64,000 nucleotides of DNA, taken from JAIYCX01 sp964353175. Its GTDB lineage: Bacteria; Bdellovibrionota_C; UBA2361; SZUA-149; DAOLCO01. Shown in pieces: positions 51,362-59,079 of the stretch. The stretch spans positions 299,380-363,379 of the forward strand of contig CAYGUX010000001.1 of the NCBI GenBank assembly GCA_964353175.1. Reading direction: 5' to 3'. The notes under the pieces were generated by a model. That model was not told where the DNA came from. It worked only from the letters and a program-made list of their open reading frames with translations, and did no database searches. A program made the position numbers and the translations under genes. Position 1 is the first letter of the stretch; every line of letters starts with the position of its first letter.

Positions 51362-51592
51362 AAAATATAAAAGTAAAGATGGATGCATCTTTAACACCTT
51401 CAAGAACCTCCAAGTTTATGGTTACGACATTAAACGACATCCAGAATTACGGCATAAGCTATTTCAGGGTAGAGGCTTACTTGATAGACTAGCTTGGCAT
51501 GCTAGTAAAACCATAAAAGGTAAGTCTAAAATAAAAAGAGATGTAGATGCAAATAAGATGTTTCGTACCGATAAAGTTTCTAAGTTCCATTG
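51362..51592 (+). pseudogene. 3' remnant of an unidentified gene
   Basis: A frame without start reads KSKDGCIFNTFKNLQVYGYD and continues with KRHPELRHKLFQGRGLLDRL and AWHASKTIKGKSKIKRD to a stop at 51592. Codon use looks like that of a host gene. It is preceded by stops in all near frames, so it is likely the tail of a gene whose 5' part is lost. Family not recognised. Confidence 0.4.
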
Positions 51593-51642
51593 ATTGTCTT
51601 TTTAGAACCATAGAGCAAACCCTTCGAAAATAAATAAAAAAG

Positions 51643-51811
51643 GGCAGCTAAACTGTCCGAGAACAGTTTAGCTGCCAGGGTGTTCGAAGCAGTTGTGTGT
51701 GTTGTAGTAAATGCGATATACATGCCAAGTGGATGTTTGAGCTAAGTTACTATAAACACGTAGCCTTACCGCCACCATTAGGAAGAGTTCTTCCCATTAG
51801 CTATGAATATA
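51643..51811 (-). ncRNA. Box-headed transcription unit without a gene, candidate small RNA
   Basis: On the minus strand TATATT (51811-51806) could be a -10, followed by the box-like ATGGGAAGAACTC (51797-51785) and ending at a perfect 14-bp stem GGCAGCTAAACTGT/ACAGTTTAGCTGCC (51676-51643) followed by CTTTTTTATTT. The ~155-nt span has the promoter-box-terminator layout of the gene cassettes but holds no convincing ORF. Confidence 0.45.
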
Positions 51812-51844
51812 GTAAGGATGCCTTAATTTAATTACCTGTATTCA

Positions 51845-53779
51845 ATGAACACATTCACTCTACCCCAACACAAACTTGAATTTCGCAAAGACCATTTATA
51901 CTCACTTAGATTTAAAGATGTTTTTAACTCATCAGCAGGTGCCTTAGAGCAAGCCCAGCACGTGTTCGTAAATGGGAATAGTCTGGGGAAGCGGCTTAAA
52001 GAGGAGGGAATTTGTATAGCTGAGCTAGGTTTTGGTTCTGGTGTTAACTTCCTAGCTACTTACCTAGAATGGAAAAAGTCTCACTCCGAGTATCCTCTTC
52101 TCTATACCAGTATCGAAGGTTTCCCTATAGCGAAAGAAGAACTAGGTGAGCACTTACTTTCCATCTGCCATTCATATAAAGGCTTCAATGAAGAAGAACG
52201 AAAAGAAAGTATCTCATTTGTAAATGAATTACAAAGAAACTATCCGACACTTCTAAGAGGATTTCATAATATCAAACTAGATAAGTCTCAGGTTACGCTC
52301 AATTTAATTTTTCATCCTGCTGAATTTGCATTAAAAAACATCTCGCAAAAATTTGATATCTGGTTCCTAGATGGTTTTAGTCCAAAGGTAAATGAGGACA
52401 TGTGGTCTAAAGAAACTTTAGCTTATGTTTTTAAACTAACAAAACTAAATGGTACCTTCTCAACATATTCTACTGCATCAACAACAAGAGAAAACGCTAA
52501 CGAATCTGGATTTATAATCCGTAAAAGTCTTGGCTTTTCTAATAAAAGAGAAATGCTCTGTGGGACAAAGGAAGTATCAAAGATAAAGATAGAATCAGAA
52601 CCGAATGAACCAAAACCTACAAACCCAACAACTAAAAACCCAATAAATAGAAACCCAATAAATAAAAACATAGCCGTCATTGGTGGAGGCTTAGCTGGAG
52701 CAAGCCTTGCCTACTCTCTCTCTAAAAGAGGATCTAAGGTTACCCTATTTGAAAAAAACAATGTCCTATTCTCTGGAGCTTCTGGCAATGAAAGAGGAGT
52801 ACTAATGCCACAGCTATCATCCAAGCCAGATGCTCAATGTAGATTTTTCCTATCAGGATTCCTCCACTCAGTGAGGCTCATCAAAACTCTCAATACAAAC
52901 AAATCATTTACTAGCCTAAACCAAGATGGAGTTCTAAGGTACTGCAATGTTCCAAAGTGGAAGTCTGTTTACAACAAACTAGAAGAACTTGGCTTTAACT
53001 TATTAGCAAATAAAATAACCCAAGAAGACTCAGAAGCACTATTCTTCCATGAAGGTCTAACTATTAGCCCTAAAGAACTCGGGGAAAGCCTAATAGCGAA
53101 TTCAAAAAATATAGACGTCAGACTAAATTCCCCTGCTACAAGCTTTAGTTATGAGGAGAATCGAGTATTACTTAGGACTAAGGATAATGAATTTAAGTTT
53201 GATTATCTGATTTTTGCTTGCGCCTATGGCAGTGCTTTTATAGACGATTTAAGCTGGATTCCTATAGAAAAAATCAAAGGAGAACTTGGAGTTATAGAAA
53301 CTCCTAAAAACCTTAATCCACAATCAATGTGTTATGATGGATATGTAATTCCCTTAGCCGATAACAAAACCCTTATAGGAGCTACATACGAACACAATTC
53401 CCACGATGAAACGCCCTCCTTCTCAACAACAAAAGATCTATATAAGCGACTTCAACAATATCAGACATTGGAGGATCTAAAAGAAGAAAACTACCATGGA
53501 GGAAGAGTTTGTTTTAGAACCACTAGCCCTGATAGATTGCCCGTAATTGGATCGCTAGATTCGGAGTCCAAAGTTTATGTCTCGATAGGGCATGGCTCAA
53601 GAGGCCTAGTCTCAACTCCTCTTTCTGCGGAACTAATCTCACAGATGATTTTCAAAGAACCTCTCAGCATTGAATCAGACCTACTTAGGGAGATAGAGCC
53701 AACTCGATTCTTAAATAGAGCGAAAAGAAGGGAGAAGAGCTTAAAGGATATTTACCCTGCTTCGTTTCTCTGGAGGTAA
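51845..53779 (+). CDS. mnmC: Bifunctional tRNA mnm5s2U biosynthesis protein MnmC
   Basis: 644 residues. The N-terminal MnmD methyltransferase (residues ~1-240) has AELGFGSGVNFLATYLEW, FDIWFLDGFSPKVNEDMWSK and STASTTRE. The C-terminal FAD oxidase (residues ~275-640) has NIAVIGGGLAGASLAYSLSK and GASGNERGVLMPQLSSK. A linker at ~250-275 repeats Asn-Pro (NPTTKNPINRNPINKN), low-complexity DNA that may vary in length. The enzyme converts cmnm5U34 of tRNA to nm5U and then mnm5U, downstream of MnmG, also in this window. Confidence 0.94.
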   Translation: MNTFTLPQHKLEFRKDHLYSLRFKDVFNSSAGALEQAQHVFVNGNSLGKRLKEEGICIAELGFGSGVNFLATYLEWKKSHSEYPLLYTSIEGFPIAKEELGEHLLSICHSYKGFNEEERKESISFVNELQRNYPTLLRGFHNIKLDKSQVTLNLIFHPAEFALKNISQKFDIWFLDGFSPKVNEDMWSKETLAYVFKLTKLNGTFSTYSTASTTRENANESGFIIRKSLGFSNKREMLCGTKEVSKIKIESEPNEPKPTNPTTKNPINRNPINKNIAVIGGGLAGASLAYSLSKRGSKVTLFEKNNVLFSGASGNERGVLMPQLSSKPDAQCRFFLSGFLHSVRLIKTLNTNKSFTSLNQDGVLRYCNVPKWKSVYNKLEELGFNLLANKITQEDSEALFFHEGLTISPKELGESLIANSKNIDVRLNSPATSFSYEENRVLLRTKDNEFKFDYLIFACAYGSAFIDDLSWIPIEKIKGELGVIETPKNLNPQSMCYDGYVIPLADNKTLIGATYEHNSHDETPSFSTTKDLYKRLQQYQTLEDLKEENYHGGRVCFRTTSPDRLPVIGSLDSESKVYVSIGHGSRGLVSTPLSAELISQMIFKEPLSIESDLLREIEPTRFLNRAKRREKSLKDIYPASFLWR

Positions 53780-53884
53780 GGCTAAAGATCTCCAAAGTCT
53801 CAATCCTGCTTTAGATCCCAGGGAAAATACGTATTGAATACGAAAAGGGATTTATGCGAAAGCCAGCTATCTTAAACACAAGAA

Positions 53885-54436
53885 CTACATACATCCCTCA
53901 TTAAAAAATGGGGCAATGATAACGCAGAGCGGAAGACCTACGAGCGCCAAGGAAAGCAATACTAGTCCACCCGGTATCCATATTGGAGCTAGAACTAAAT
54001 ATCCGAGACCAGTAACTTCGGAACGCAATCCACAACTCTCATCACTTAAACTCATCCACATAGACTCTCCAGGCCGCCGGCCAACCTCCTCTGGAATAGG
54101 AACATTCATAGATTGTAGTCTTTCCTTAGCATGAACATTCCCGCACTGAGCGGCAGTGATATAAACTTCTTCAGGAGTCCTGGTCGTAGAAGAAAAACGA
54201 ATATCCTCCCTAGCTAGACAATCACCATATTCGATTAAGAATTCAGGCAACTGACTTATCGGAGGTTTCTTTTTATAAGCCGAAGATAGAGTTCGACAAT
54301 ATTGATCCAGATTCTTCTTGTCGCCCTTAGTTAATTCCAAATTATCAGAGGCTTCAATACTTGGAGAATACCTAAAACATGCCGATAGAAATACTAGCAT
54401 TGTCAGGAATGAAATGGGTCTAAGAATATATTTCAC
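53885..54436 (-). CDS. Hypothetical lipoprotein with C-terminal membrane segment
   Basis: 183 residues. The signal peptide ends FLSACFRYSP, a good lipobox. Four further cysteines lie in the mature part (YCRTL, GDCLARED, AQCGNVHAK, ESCGLRSE), suggesting disulfides, and the C-terminus is strongly hydrophobic (LVLAPIWIPGGLVLLSLALV). The AQCGNVHAKERL stretch is loosely Sel1-like. I do not recognise the family. It is convergent with mnmC. Confidence 0.65.
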   Translation of the reverse strand: MKYILRPISFLTMLVFLSACFRYSPSIEASDNLELTKGDKKNLDQYCRTLSSAYKKKPPISQLPEFLIEYGDCLAREDIRFSSTTRTPEEVYITAAQCGNVHAKERLQSMNVPIPEEVGRRPGESMWMSLSDESCGLRSEVTGLGYLVLAPIWIPGGLVLLSLALVGLPLCVIIAPFFNEGCM

Positions 54437-54566
54437 AATGCGCCATACTCAATATAATAGTGCAATTAGTTAGAGCGTTTACAATATAAAAAGTAAAAAA
54501 AACTAACAAGGTTAAAACTAACGATTAAAGAATTAAGATTTGAAAAAAGAGAGAGAAGGGAAAGAA

Positions 54567-54592
54567 GCCCTACCGTTAGAAGTCGGTAGGGC
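54567..54592 (-). terminator. Intrinsic terminator of the 54.6-kb cassette (minus strand)
   Basis: GCCCTACCG-ACTTCTAA-CGGTAGGGC (54592-54567) followed on the minus strand by TTCTTTCCCTTC. Confidence 0.8.
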
Positions 54593-54613
54593 TTTATATG
54601 TCGTCGGATCCTT

Positions 54614-55000
54614 TCAGCTTTTATTGGCTTCGGTTGGTGAGAATCTGACAAAGACAAGAAAACCATCTTTATTCCAATGGTAACTTCGGTGAAAGTTTTC
54701 GTGTACAAGATGATTCCTGATCCCATCGGTAAACTCTGTAGGCCACTCATGAATGTTTTGATAGCCAGCCTCTGGACAATCTAAAACCAATTTATCAAAG
54801 TGACCCCTCAAGCCCACCTTAATGAAAAGAGGTGCTGAGTTTGTTGGCAACATCGTGGTAACCATAGTGCCTGCACTTTGTGTAAAGATTTGGCCTAAAT
54901 TCTCAACAGGGTGGGTAGGCGTTTTCATCACAACTACAGTCATGACGACGGAACGAAAGTTATGCCTGCTTTGCGAACTTTGAACTTCAGCGAGTGACAT
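54614..55000 (-). CDS. Hypothetical protein, isolated single-gene cassette
   Basis: The ATG at 55000 follows GAGGA; a frame sixteen codons longer runs through the structured leader. The 128-residue product starts MSLAEVQSSQSRHNFRSVVM and contains TMVTTMLPTNSAPLFIKVGL and HENFHRSYHWNKDGFLVFVR. No signal or membrane helix, no recognised family. It is divergent from the 55.5-kb cassette, whose leader is homologous to its own. Confidence 0.65.
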   Translation of the reverse strand: MSLAEVQSSQSRHNFRSVVMTVVVMKTPTHPVENLGQIFTQSAGTMVTTMLPTNSAPLFIKVGLRGHFDKLVLDCPEAGYQNIHEWPTEFTDGIRNHLVHENFHRSYHWNKDGFLVFVRFSPTEANKS

Positions 55001-55144
55001 GAGATATTCCTCAGAGAACATACATTCAGAGAAGTGAGAAAACCTCAAGATGATGGAAAACCTTTTCCCATCCCTTCTCTTCTTCTATTTAGCTTTGATT
55101 GGCTAAATACAAAAAGTGGGATGATGTAATTTTCTTCTACCCAG
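55001..55144 (-). promoter_or_regulatory. Boxed structured leader of the 54.6-kb cassette
   Basis: Minus strand: box CTGGGTAGAAGAA (55144-55132), then TTTTTGTATTTAG, then closing helix AGAGAAG (55080-55074) with CTTCTCT (55034-55028) enclosing ATGGGAAAA-GG-TTTTCCAT (55071-55053). The same order of elements is found in the divergent leader at 55392-55515. Confidence 0.7.
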
Positions 55145-55343
55145 ATTTAGAATGAGAAAGGACACAGAAAACTCGACTGGAATTAGGTAGCATTTATCAT
55201 ATTCAGTTGCAAGTCCACTGATTTTAGACCTAACGACATAAAGGTATTCTTAAACTCTACTATCATTTGTGCTACTGAAGATATTACCATAAAGGAAAAT
55301 GGAGGTTATGATCCCTAAATCACTAACGAAACTCTCCTACTAT

Positions 55344-55515
55344 TTGACTAGAACCTTAAACTAAATATAGTGCTCAAACATATAAGCAGTAATGGGTAGA
55401 AGTATTTTTCTTTCTCTTTTTTGTGTTTAGAATAGACAAAAGAGAAGGGTGAGAAAGGTTTTCTCACTTAGGAGCATTTAGCTGCTTCTCTGAGTGGTTT
55501 TTTTGGAGTGTTACG
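55344..55515 (+). promoter_or_regulatory. Promoter and boxed structured leader of the 55.5-kb cassette
   Basis: TTGACT (55344-55349) and TATAGT (55366-55371) with a 16-base spacer form a promoter. The box ATGGGTAGAAGTA starts at 55392. Then TTTTTTGTGTTTAG, closing helix AGAGAAG (55441-55447) with CTTCTCT (55485-55491), enclosing TGAGAAA-GGT-TTTCTCA (55450-55466). GGAG lies seven bases before the ATG. Confidence 0.75.
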
Positions 55516-56061
55516 ATGAACAAACTAGCGCTAAAGCTGATGTCAACTGTATTAGAATCCTTTGTCCCAGCAACCTCCGCACAGATATTTGTTTTTAAGT
55601 ATTGCGAAGATGTTGCGAGTTATTTCATAAACAATTTTCACCTTGATTGGCTCTCAGGGTTGTTTCAACTCTCTCGACAACTTAGGAATACTGAGCACTT
55701 TGAAGAAGTCACATTTAGCAATCCCTCTATGCTCAGCCATCTCTTGGATGAGGGAAATGGGTATGTTGCAAGTACATATTTCTATATGAACAAACCTAAA
55801 GACGAGAAGATTTGCATTAAGTTGATCTTGGCAGCCAGATTTCACGAAGGTCAATGTAACTTACACTGCACCTTTGAAATGGAAAATACTTTTGCCGAGG
55901 TATTTAATATCTCGGTTTCATTTTCTAATTCTAAGGACCGTGTGGCACTCTCAAAAAGACTGATGAATGAATATTCGCCTAGAATTTTTGAAGAGGCTAA
56001 TCGGAGGATGGGTCTAACCGGAGACCTCCCTCAGTTACGCAGCTGTGGAATTACCACCTAA
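55516..56061 (+). CDS. Hypothetical protein, isolated single-gene cassette
   Basis: 181 residues starting MNKLALKLMSTVLESFVPAT. The middle has LSGLFQLSRQLRNTEHFEEV and ASTYFYMNKPKDEKICIKLI, then a strand-rich QCNLHCTFEMENTFAEVFNI. It could be a small alpha/beta domain; no family recognised and no signal peptide. It is a single-gene unit with promoter, structured leader and terminator, divergent from the 54.6-kb cassette. Confidence 0.7.
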   Translation: MNKLALKLMSTVLESFVPATSAQIFVFKYCEDVASYFINNFHLDWLSGLFQLSRQLRNTEHFEEVTFSNPSMLSHLLDEGNGYVASTYFYMNKPKDEKICIKLILAARFHEGQCNLHCTFEMENTFAEVFNISVSFSNSKDRVALSKRLMNEYSPRIFEEANRRMGLTGDLPQLRSCGITT

Positions 56062-56082
56062 GCACGATAATTCTCCTATTCT

Positions 56083-56136
56083 GGGCCCTGAATAGGAATA
56101 TGGAATATTAGGTTTTAACAGGGCCCTTCTCTTTTA
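56083..56136 (+). terminator. Intrinsic terminator of the 55.5-kb cassette
   Basis: GGGCCCTG (56083-56090) pairs with CAGGGCCC (56119-56126), followed by TTCTCTTTTA. The rest of the gap to 56413 shows nothing distinct. Confidence 0.75.
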
Positions 56137-56413
56137 TCTCCGTAGGTCTAACTACCTAAAAGCATTACAGAAATATTTTCGCCTTAAACGGCTCTCATCT
56201 CATCTATTAAAGAATCCATTAATTCTTTCACCGGTAAGTCCCTACTACAAAGTAGCCTACGTACTAATCTAAGCCACTGATATATATCTTAAAATCCACT
56301 CCTCTCAGGTTCATCAAAGACCTTACTCGATCTCAATTGCTAAGAATGATATATATTCTTGACTCTTAATTTTACCTTACTTGTATTAATTCTCGCCCCT
56401 TTTAGTGTTAATC

Positions 56414-57787
56414 ATGATCCAAAAAATTGCCTCTCTCGATTCTTCAAGCATGAAAAAAATCTGCGCTCCCGCGAATAAGCCTATTCTCGTAATTGGTGAC
56501 TTGATGTTGGACTCATATATTGAAGGTTCTGTTTCACGAATCTCTCCTGAAGCTCCGGTCCCGATCTTGAATAATCCATCTGAGGAGAAATTTGCTATTG
56601 GTGGAGCGGGAAATGTTGCTCACAACTTAGTAACTTTAAAAAACACCGTTCGACTTATTGGTGGGATAGGGTCTGACTCTAGCGGAGAATATGATCAGTC
56701 CGCAAAAACTCTAATTTCTCTTCTTAATTCCGTAAATATTTCTAGCGAGTTTCTTTGCAAGCTAGACAGAAAAACTATTCTTAAACAAAGAATTATCGCA
56801 GGCAAACAACAAATCCTACGGATTGACACTGAAGACCTTAGTCCCCTTTCTAAACTTGAAGAAGGTTTAATCATTGACGCCTTTCGTAGTGCTAGTGATG
56901 GAGTTGGGGCGATAGTAATTAGTGATTTTGCTAAAGGAGTTTTCAGCAAGAACGTTGCTGCAGAGATTGCTCAATATGCTAAAGAAAACAACATTCCTTT
57001 AATCGCAGATGTTAAATATGAAAGCCTGGAAAAAGTTTCTAATCCTACGCTACTCACTTTAAACCTTTCAGAGGCTACAAGATTTACAGGAATAGTATTC
57101 AAAAATGACACGGCAGACATAAAAAAGATGGCCGTAAAACTTCATGACCACTTCTCCTGCCAGATCGTTATCACCTGTGGCAGTTTGGGCATGGTAACCT
57201 ACGATGGCAAACAAGCCCAACACATTCTTACTAGAGAAAAAGAAGTCTATGACATTTCAGGTGCAGGTGATAGCGTAACGGCCGCGCTTGCTCATGGATC
57301 AATCCGTAAGATGTCCCTTGAAGACTCTGCAAACTTGGCAACTATCGTAGCAAGCATCTCAGTCTCCCATCGAGGTGCAATTGCGGTAAGACTTGATGAA
57401 GTAGAGTACCAAGCAGGTAAAATGATAGTTCCTAAGACATGGGGACATGAGGAGTGGATTGTTAACTCTGACTATTGCGGTAAAAAACTCGTTCTCAATA
57501 AAGGGCATTGTTGCTCCCTACACTTTCACAAAATTAAGGATGAGACTTTTTACATTGCCTCAGGTAAGGTTGGATTTCAGTTGAACGATCAATATTTCAT
57601 TCTTAAACCTGGAGACTCCCTACTAATCACCCCAGGAACAAAGCACCGCTTCTATGGCATAACAGATTCTGAAATATTTGAATTCTCAACGCATCACATG
57701 GAAGATGATTCATATAGGGATGAGATAAGCGGCACTTTTGAAGCTTCTTTTTTCAAAGACGTAGATTACTATAGCTCCATTTCCTAG
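56414..57787 (+). CDS. Fused heptose-phosphate kinase (RfaE/HldE kinase type) and cupin domain
   Basis: 457 residues from ATG 56414. The PfkB-type kinase (residues ~15-325) has PILVIGDLMLDSYIEGSVSR, ISPEAPVPIL, FAIGGAGNVAHNLVTL and the catalytic DISGAGDSVTAALAHG. This matches D-glycero-D-manno-heptose-7-phosphate kinases of LPS core synthesis. In HldE the kinase is joined to a cytidylyltransferase; here residues ~340-455 are instead a cupin (WGHEEWIVNSDYCGKK, HCCSLHFHKIKDETFYIASG, PGTKHRFYGI) like the C-terminal domain of mannose-6-phosphate isomerases. The cupin could isomerise or bind a sugar phosphate of the same pathway. Confidence 0.85.
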   Translation: MIQKIASLDSSSMKKICAPANKPILVIGDLMLDSYIEGSVSRISPEAPVPILNNPSEEKFAIGGAGNVAHNLVTLKNTVRLIGGIGSDSSGEYDQSAKTLISLLNSVNISSEFLCKLDRKTILKQRIIAGKQQILRIDTEDLSPLSKLEEGLIIDAFRSASDGVGAIVISDFAKGVFSKNVAAEIAQYAKENNIPLIADVKYESLEKVSNPTLLTLNLSEATRFTGIVFKNDTADIKKMAVKLHDHFSCQIVITCGSLGMVTYDGKQAQHILTREKEVYDISGAGDSVTAALAHGSIRKMSLEDSANLATIVASISVSHRGAIAVRLDEVEYQAGKMIVPKTWGHEEWIVNSDYCGKKLVLNKGHCCSLHFHKIKDETFYIASGKVGFQLNDQYFILKPGDSLLITPGTKHRFYGITDSEIFEFSTHHMEDDSYRDEISGTFEASFFKDVDYYSSIS

Positions 57788-57858
57788 ATACCCATCCCTT
57801 TTTAACGGTACTGCTATTAAGCTTTTAGCAATCTCTAGGCGAGCGTTCAGACCCATCA

Positions 57859-58039
57859 TTGATAAAATTCACGCACTAAGATAAGTTAGTTTTTCGATAA
57901 ATCAGGGTAGAAGATAGTTTTAGATACAGGAAATCACAGAACCTCCTATATCTAAAAAACAATAAAATAAAAGTGCACTGCATCGTGCAAGGTTTTAGGG
58001 GTGCCCTTGCCCATGGTTCTTTGGACTAAAGGAGTTCCA
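57859..58039 (+). promoter_or_regulatory. Promoter and boxed leader of the 58.0-kb cassette
   Basis: TTGATA (57859-57864) and TAAGTT (57882-57887) are 17 bases apart. The box CAGGGTAGAAGATA follows at 57903-57916. The leader has GTTTTAGATA...TATCTAAAAAAC and a GTGCACTGCATCGTGCA hairpin, and AAAGGAG before the preferred ATG. Confidence 0.65.
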
Positions 58040-58453
58040 ATGAAGGTTCAGAAAGTAGTTGAAACAGTTAATAATCGTATCTCCTATAGTGATTGGGGAT
58101 TTTGCCATGTGGCATCAGGTATCCTTCTTTATCTATTTGCCTATAGGGCAGAATTTGTGAAGAACATAGACTTGGTTCAGTTCACCCTACTCTGCCTAGC
58201 TGCAAAAAGTTCTATTCTTGGTTGGGGATTTTTTTTCTACAAGTGTCCAACAACGGATTCACAGACAATTGAAGAATGGATAGCCCACCTGGGAATTAAG
58301 TTCAGCGCAAGAGCTGTCCTCCTATTGATTGTAGGGCTATTGACAATCAGCCTAGTTCCTCTGGATGACTGGACCTGGCTGAAAAATGTCTCACTCGCCA
58401 TCATCGCAACTGGAATCGGCGTCGGCTTTCTCAGCAGATTCCAGTCTGAATAA
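58040..58453 (+). CDS. Small membrane protein, isolated single-gene cassette
   Basis: The ATG at 58040 follows AAAGGAG; an upstream ATG at 58001 lies inside the structured leader. The 137-residue product has hydrophobic segments around VASGILLYLFAY, FTLLCLAAKSSILGWGFFF, AVLLLIVGLLTISLVPL and NVSLAIIATGIGVGFL, so probably three to four inner-membrane helices. No family recognised. The unit ends with a perfect palindromic terminator. Confidence 0.7.
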   Translation: MKVQKVVETVNNRISYSDWGFCHVASGILLYLFAYRAEFVKNIDLVQFTLLCLAAKSSILGWGFFFYKCPTTDSQTIEEWIAHLGIKFSARAVLLLIVGLLTISLVPLDDWTWLKNVSLAIIATGIGVGFLSRFQSE

Positions 58454-58468
58454 TTTCATGCGATCAAA

Positions 58469-58515
58469 GAACTGATGTCACTCAAAAGTTTGAGTGACAT
58501 CAGTTCTCTCTCATT
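58469..58515 (+). terminator. Perfect palindrome, terminator of the 58.0-kb cassette
   Basis: GAACTGATGTCACTC (58469-58483) and its exact complement GAGTGACATCAGTTC (58492-58506) form a stem of at least 15 bp, which the central AAAAGTTT can extend, followed by TCTCTC. Confidence 0.75.
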
Positions 58516-58607
58516 CAAGTTTTTTTAGTGGATTTAGTCGCGATTAATCAGTGCATTTTTATTTTATACTTCGAACCCTAATAAAACTAACTTCATAAAT
58601 TAGCTCA

Positions 58608-58916
58608 TCATTCCTCGAGGATCAAGGATATTACGTCTCCTACAGTCTTATGAGATTCAATAGGGTGCCTCAGATGCATTTCCCTCATTATTTTATATTT
58701 ATTAGAGCGGCCGATTTTTATCTTTTCAATGAAACCTGATTCTTCTAGGTCAGTTACAATATTTTGTACTGAGCGTTCCGTAATTCCGACCTTTAAGGCA
58801 ACCTCTCGCAATACCATCTCTGGATACTCACTCAGCACAATCATCACGTGAGTATGATTAGAGAAGAATGTCCAACCCGAATGGGGTTCCGATTTTAATT
58901 TAATATTTTTAACCAC
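58608..58916 (-). CDS. Winged-helix transcriptional regulator
   Basis: 102 residues. The HTH reads MIVLSEYPEMVLREVALKVG, then ITERSVQNIVTDLEESGFIE, and the wing KIKIGRSNKYKIM, as in small MarR/ArsR-type winged helices. It is divergent from the DabB-DabA genes with ~160 bases between starts, the usual place for a local regulator, so it likely controls inorganic-carbon uptake. The effector is unknown and no classical sensor residues are seen. Confidence 0.75.
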   Translation of the reverse strand: MVKNIKLKSEPHSGWTFFSNHTHVMIVLSEYPEMVLREVALKVGITERSVQNIVTDLEESGFIEKIKIGRSNKYKIMREMHLRHPIESHKTVGDVISLILEE

Positions 58917-59079
58917 TTAGCACTCTATTCGAAATTTATCTGGGAGGAATGATTATATGGATTTAAAGCGAGATTGCAAGATTAATCACGAATTTCTTTT
59001 TACGTACTTGCTTTCCGGAATATAATTTCGTAAAATCTCCCACAATTTTAATTTGTACCTTAGAAAAAGGCTTGGATAA

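Noticed and set aside
51640..51762. Minus-strand frame running through the 51.65-kb terminator stem
   Set aside because: A real gene would not be coded across a perfect terminator with a T tract; no SD and no conserved residues.
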